DNA of 6,294 nucleotides from Candidatus Iainarchaeum sp. (GTDB lineage Archaea; Iainarchaeota; Iainarchaeia; JAADDC01). This document shows, one piece after another, positions 5,398 through 6,294 of this stretch (positions are counted from its first letter, which is position 1; each line of letters begins with the position of its first letter). The position numbers were made by a program, and so were the translations under genes. Under the pieces are notes generated by a model. That model had not been told where the DNA came from and searched no databases. It saw nothing but the letters and a program-made list of their open reading frames with translations. Location: contig JAADDC010000017.1 of the NCBI GenBank assembly GCA_013154145.1, positions 1 to 6,294 of the forward strand. The letters are read 5' to 3'.

Positions 5398-5407
5398 TCC
5401 CGCGGGA
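5398..5407. repeat. 10-bp perfect palindrome near the integrase stop
   Basis: TCCCGCGGGA is self-complementary and lies 7 nt beyond the integrase stop codon. Two further small inverted repeats follow: GCGTT/AACGC (5411-5415 with 5422-5426) across the stop, and CTCCAG/CTGGAG (5426-5431 with 5436-5441) in the gene end. Function unknown; terminator or recombinase core are possibilities. Confidence 0.45.
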
Positions 5408-5413
5408 GGGGCG

Positions 5414-6292
5414 TTACTCTAAACGCTCCAGGATGCTGGAGTAGTCGTCCAGGAGCTCATCATACAGCCTGGCAGCAGCCTTCACGTTGGCCCTGTAGCT
5501 CCTCCCGCCAACTGTTCTGGGAGCCCTCCCCTGCATGAACTCCACTATGCTCAGGGCGTCGGCAACCCTTCCAACAGAGTTGTCGAGGAACCAGTTGTAG
5601 TGGAACTTCCTCAGCAGTGAGAGGTCGATGCCCTCACCCTGGAACATCCTGTCCCTCCTCACCGTGCTCTGCCTCACCCTCACGCCCCTGAGCTCCTCGA
5701 GCTCGTCAGCAAGCCATGCCGGAAAGATTGCAACGTAGCACCTCTTTGAGCCACTCCTCCTGGTTGGTATCGTCACCGCCTCAAGGTCGTAGAGAGCGAC
5801 CCTCTCGGGAGGGTCAAAGGCGCTCACCGTCCTCTGGAGGGTGAGGGGAGAGAACTGGCTGATCAGCTCAGTGACCTCCGTCTCCCTCAGGCCTGTGTAG
5901 AACAGCATCCTGAAGAACAGCTCCCTGACCCTTCTGACTTTCCCGCTTCCCCTGATGCTGCGGAAGGCCCTTGCCACGTCCTCCTCGCTCACTGACCTCT
6001 CCACCTCGGGGCGTGGCCTTGTGGGGATGCAGGGAATGACTGCTCTGTAGTCCTCAGCCTCACTCCTCCTGAGCCTGCCGGTCTGCTCGAGGAACCTCAC
6101 GTAGTTTCTCAAAGCGAGCATCGCGTGCCTGTCACTCTCAAACCCCCTGATCAGGCGCCTGAGCTCCTCAGGGCTGCTGACAGACCTGACACCTGAGAAC
6201 AGCCTGTCAAGCTTTGAGAGGTACCTCCTGGCAGAGGAGGGCGTGCTCTTCAGAGCCCACTCGTACCACTCTTCCCTGCTGTAGCTTATCAT
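5414..6292 (-). CDS. int: Archaeal-type tyrosine recombinase (integrase)
   Basis: A 292-aa site-specific recombinase. The N-terminal part (about 1-90) is a helical, SAM-like DNA-binding domain beginning ISYSREEWYEWAL. The catalytic domain follows. R136 in FYTGLRETEV is the box I arginine, and K183 in GSKRCYVAIFP is the likely beta-hairpin lysine. R228 in LLRKFHYNWF is the likely box II arginine, and Y266 in VGGRSYRA is the candidate nucleophile, after QGR (254-256). The QGRxPxxV motif before the tyrosine is typical of archaeal virus/plasmid integrases. The usual His-x-x-Arg pattern of box II is not obvious, as in other archaeal members. The length is normal and the gene appears intact. ATG 6292 is 2 bases from the window edge, so a start further upstream cannot be excluded and its promoter is not visible. 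It converges with the ATPase operon. Expected role: integration into, and excision from, a host chromosomal site, often a tRNA gene. Confidence 0.9.
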   Translation of the reverse strand: MISYSREEWYEWALKSTPSSARRYLSKLDRLFSGVRSVSSPEELRRLIRGFESDRHAMLALRNYVRFLEQTGRLRRSEAEDYRAVIPCIPTRPRPEVERSVSEEDVARAFRSIRGSGKVRRVRELFFRMLFYTGLRETEVTELISQFSPLTLQRTVSAFDPPERVALYDLEAVTIPTRRSGSKRCYVAIFPAWLADELEELRGVRVRQSTVRRDRMFQGEGIDLSLLRKFHYNWFLDNSVGRVADALSIVEFMQGRAPRTVGGRSYRANVKAAARLYDELLDDYSSILERLE

Positions 6293-6294
6293 GT

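Larger units (their letters stand above)
5290..5407 (+). ncRNA. Candidate structured small RNA or 3'-end element
   Basis: Downstream of the TATA box the strand can fold into successive stem-loops: GACAGG/CCTGTC (5294-5299 with 5310-5315), TCTCTC/GAGAGA (5318-5323 with 5339-5344), GCCC/GGGC (5345-5348 with 5359-5362), and a perfect 9-bp stem GGCATGGGA/TCCCATGCC (5360-5368 with 5376-5384). The third and fourth share bases 5360-5362 and so exclude each other, as in a switch. There is no tRNA signature or C/D-box pair that I can see. It could be a viral small RNA, a transcription-termination region between the convergent operons, or an integrase target region. Confidence 0.3.

Noticed and set aside
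5194..5413. tRNA gene fragment as attachment site
   Set aside because: I looked for a T-loop GGTTCRA-type sequence with matching stem on both strands in this gap and saw none.
5278..5538. Rightward 86-aa ORF after the intergenic TATA box
   Set aside because: It has no ribosome site, is low in hydrophobic core residues, crosses the stem-loops and runs antisense into the integrase gene.
1..6294. CRISPR array or insertion sequence
   Set aside because: No regularly spaced 24-37 bp repeats, no transposase-like protein and no terminal inverted repeats were seen.

Overview
The window reads as part of the genome of an archaeal virus, or of an integrated provirus, from a (hyper)thermophilic archaeon. 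Three things point to archaea: promoters of TATA-box type, strong GGAGGTGA-type ribosome sites mixed with ATG, GTG and TTG starts, and heavy use of AGG/AGA arginine and ATA isoleucine codons in GC-rich, tightly packed genes. A tyrosine recombinase of the archaeal integrase type, an AbrB-like mini-regulator, a Walker-type ATPase and a run of small membrane proteins are what a small spindle- or droplet-shaped archaeal virus (Fuselloviridae/Guttaviridae-like) would carry. The host genus and virus family cannot be proved from sequence alone.

Layout. (1) Bases 1-3762 form one leftward operon of seven tightly packed genes. Read 5' to 3' these are: a 120-aa protein with two membrane segments (candidate major capsid protein), a 28-aa polybasic peptide, a 3-TM protein, a 136-aa soluble protein, an N-anchored 158-aa protein, a C-anchored 135-aa protein, and a large protein of at least 537 aa that leaves the window on the left. 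This looks like a virion/morphogenesis module. (2) Bases 3763-3878 are a compact divergent control region with a TATA box for each direction and three perfectly phased 9-bp repeats (CATATrnnn). The middle repeat overlaps the rightward TATA box. (3) Bases 3879-5193 are a rightward three-gene operon with stop/start overlaps: AbrB-like protein, small charged protein, and P-loop ATPase with a C-terminal helix-turn-helix. (4) Bases 5194-5413 are non-coding. They hold a TATA box followed by several stem-loops, including a perfect 9-bp hairpin, and may encode a small structured RNA and/or hold terminator or attachment sequences. (5) Bases 5414-6292 are a leftward tyrosine integrase gene.

Proposed working: the AbrB-like protein probably binds the phased repeats, repressing its own operon and possibly helping or blocking the structural operon, so the intergenic region would act as a lifestyle switch. 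The ATPase could act in packaging, extrusion or replication. The integrase would insert the element in the host chromosome. Most structural-operon products have no recognised family; roles there come from topology and gene order.
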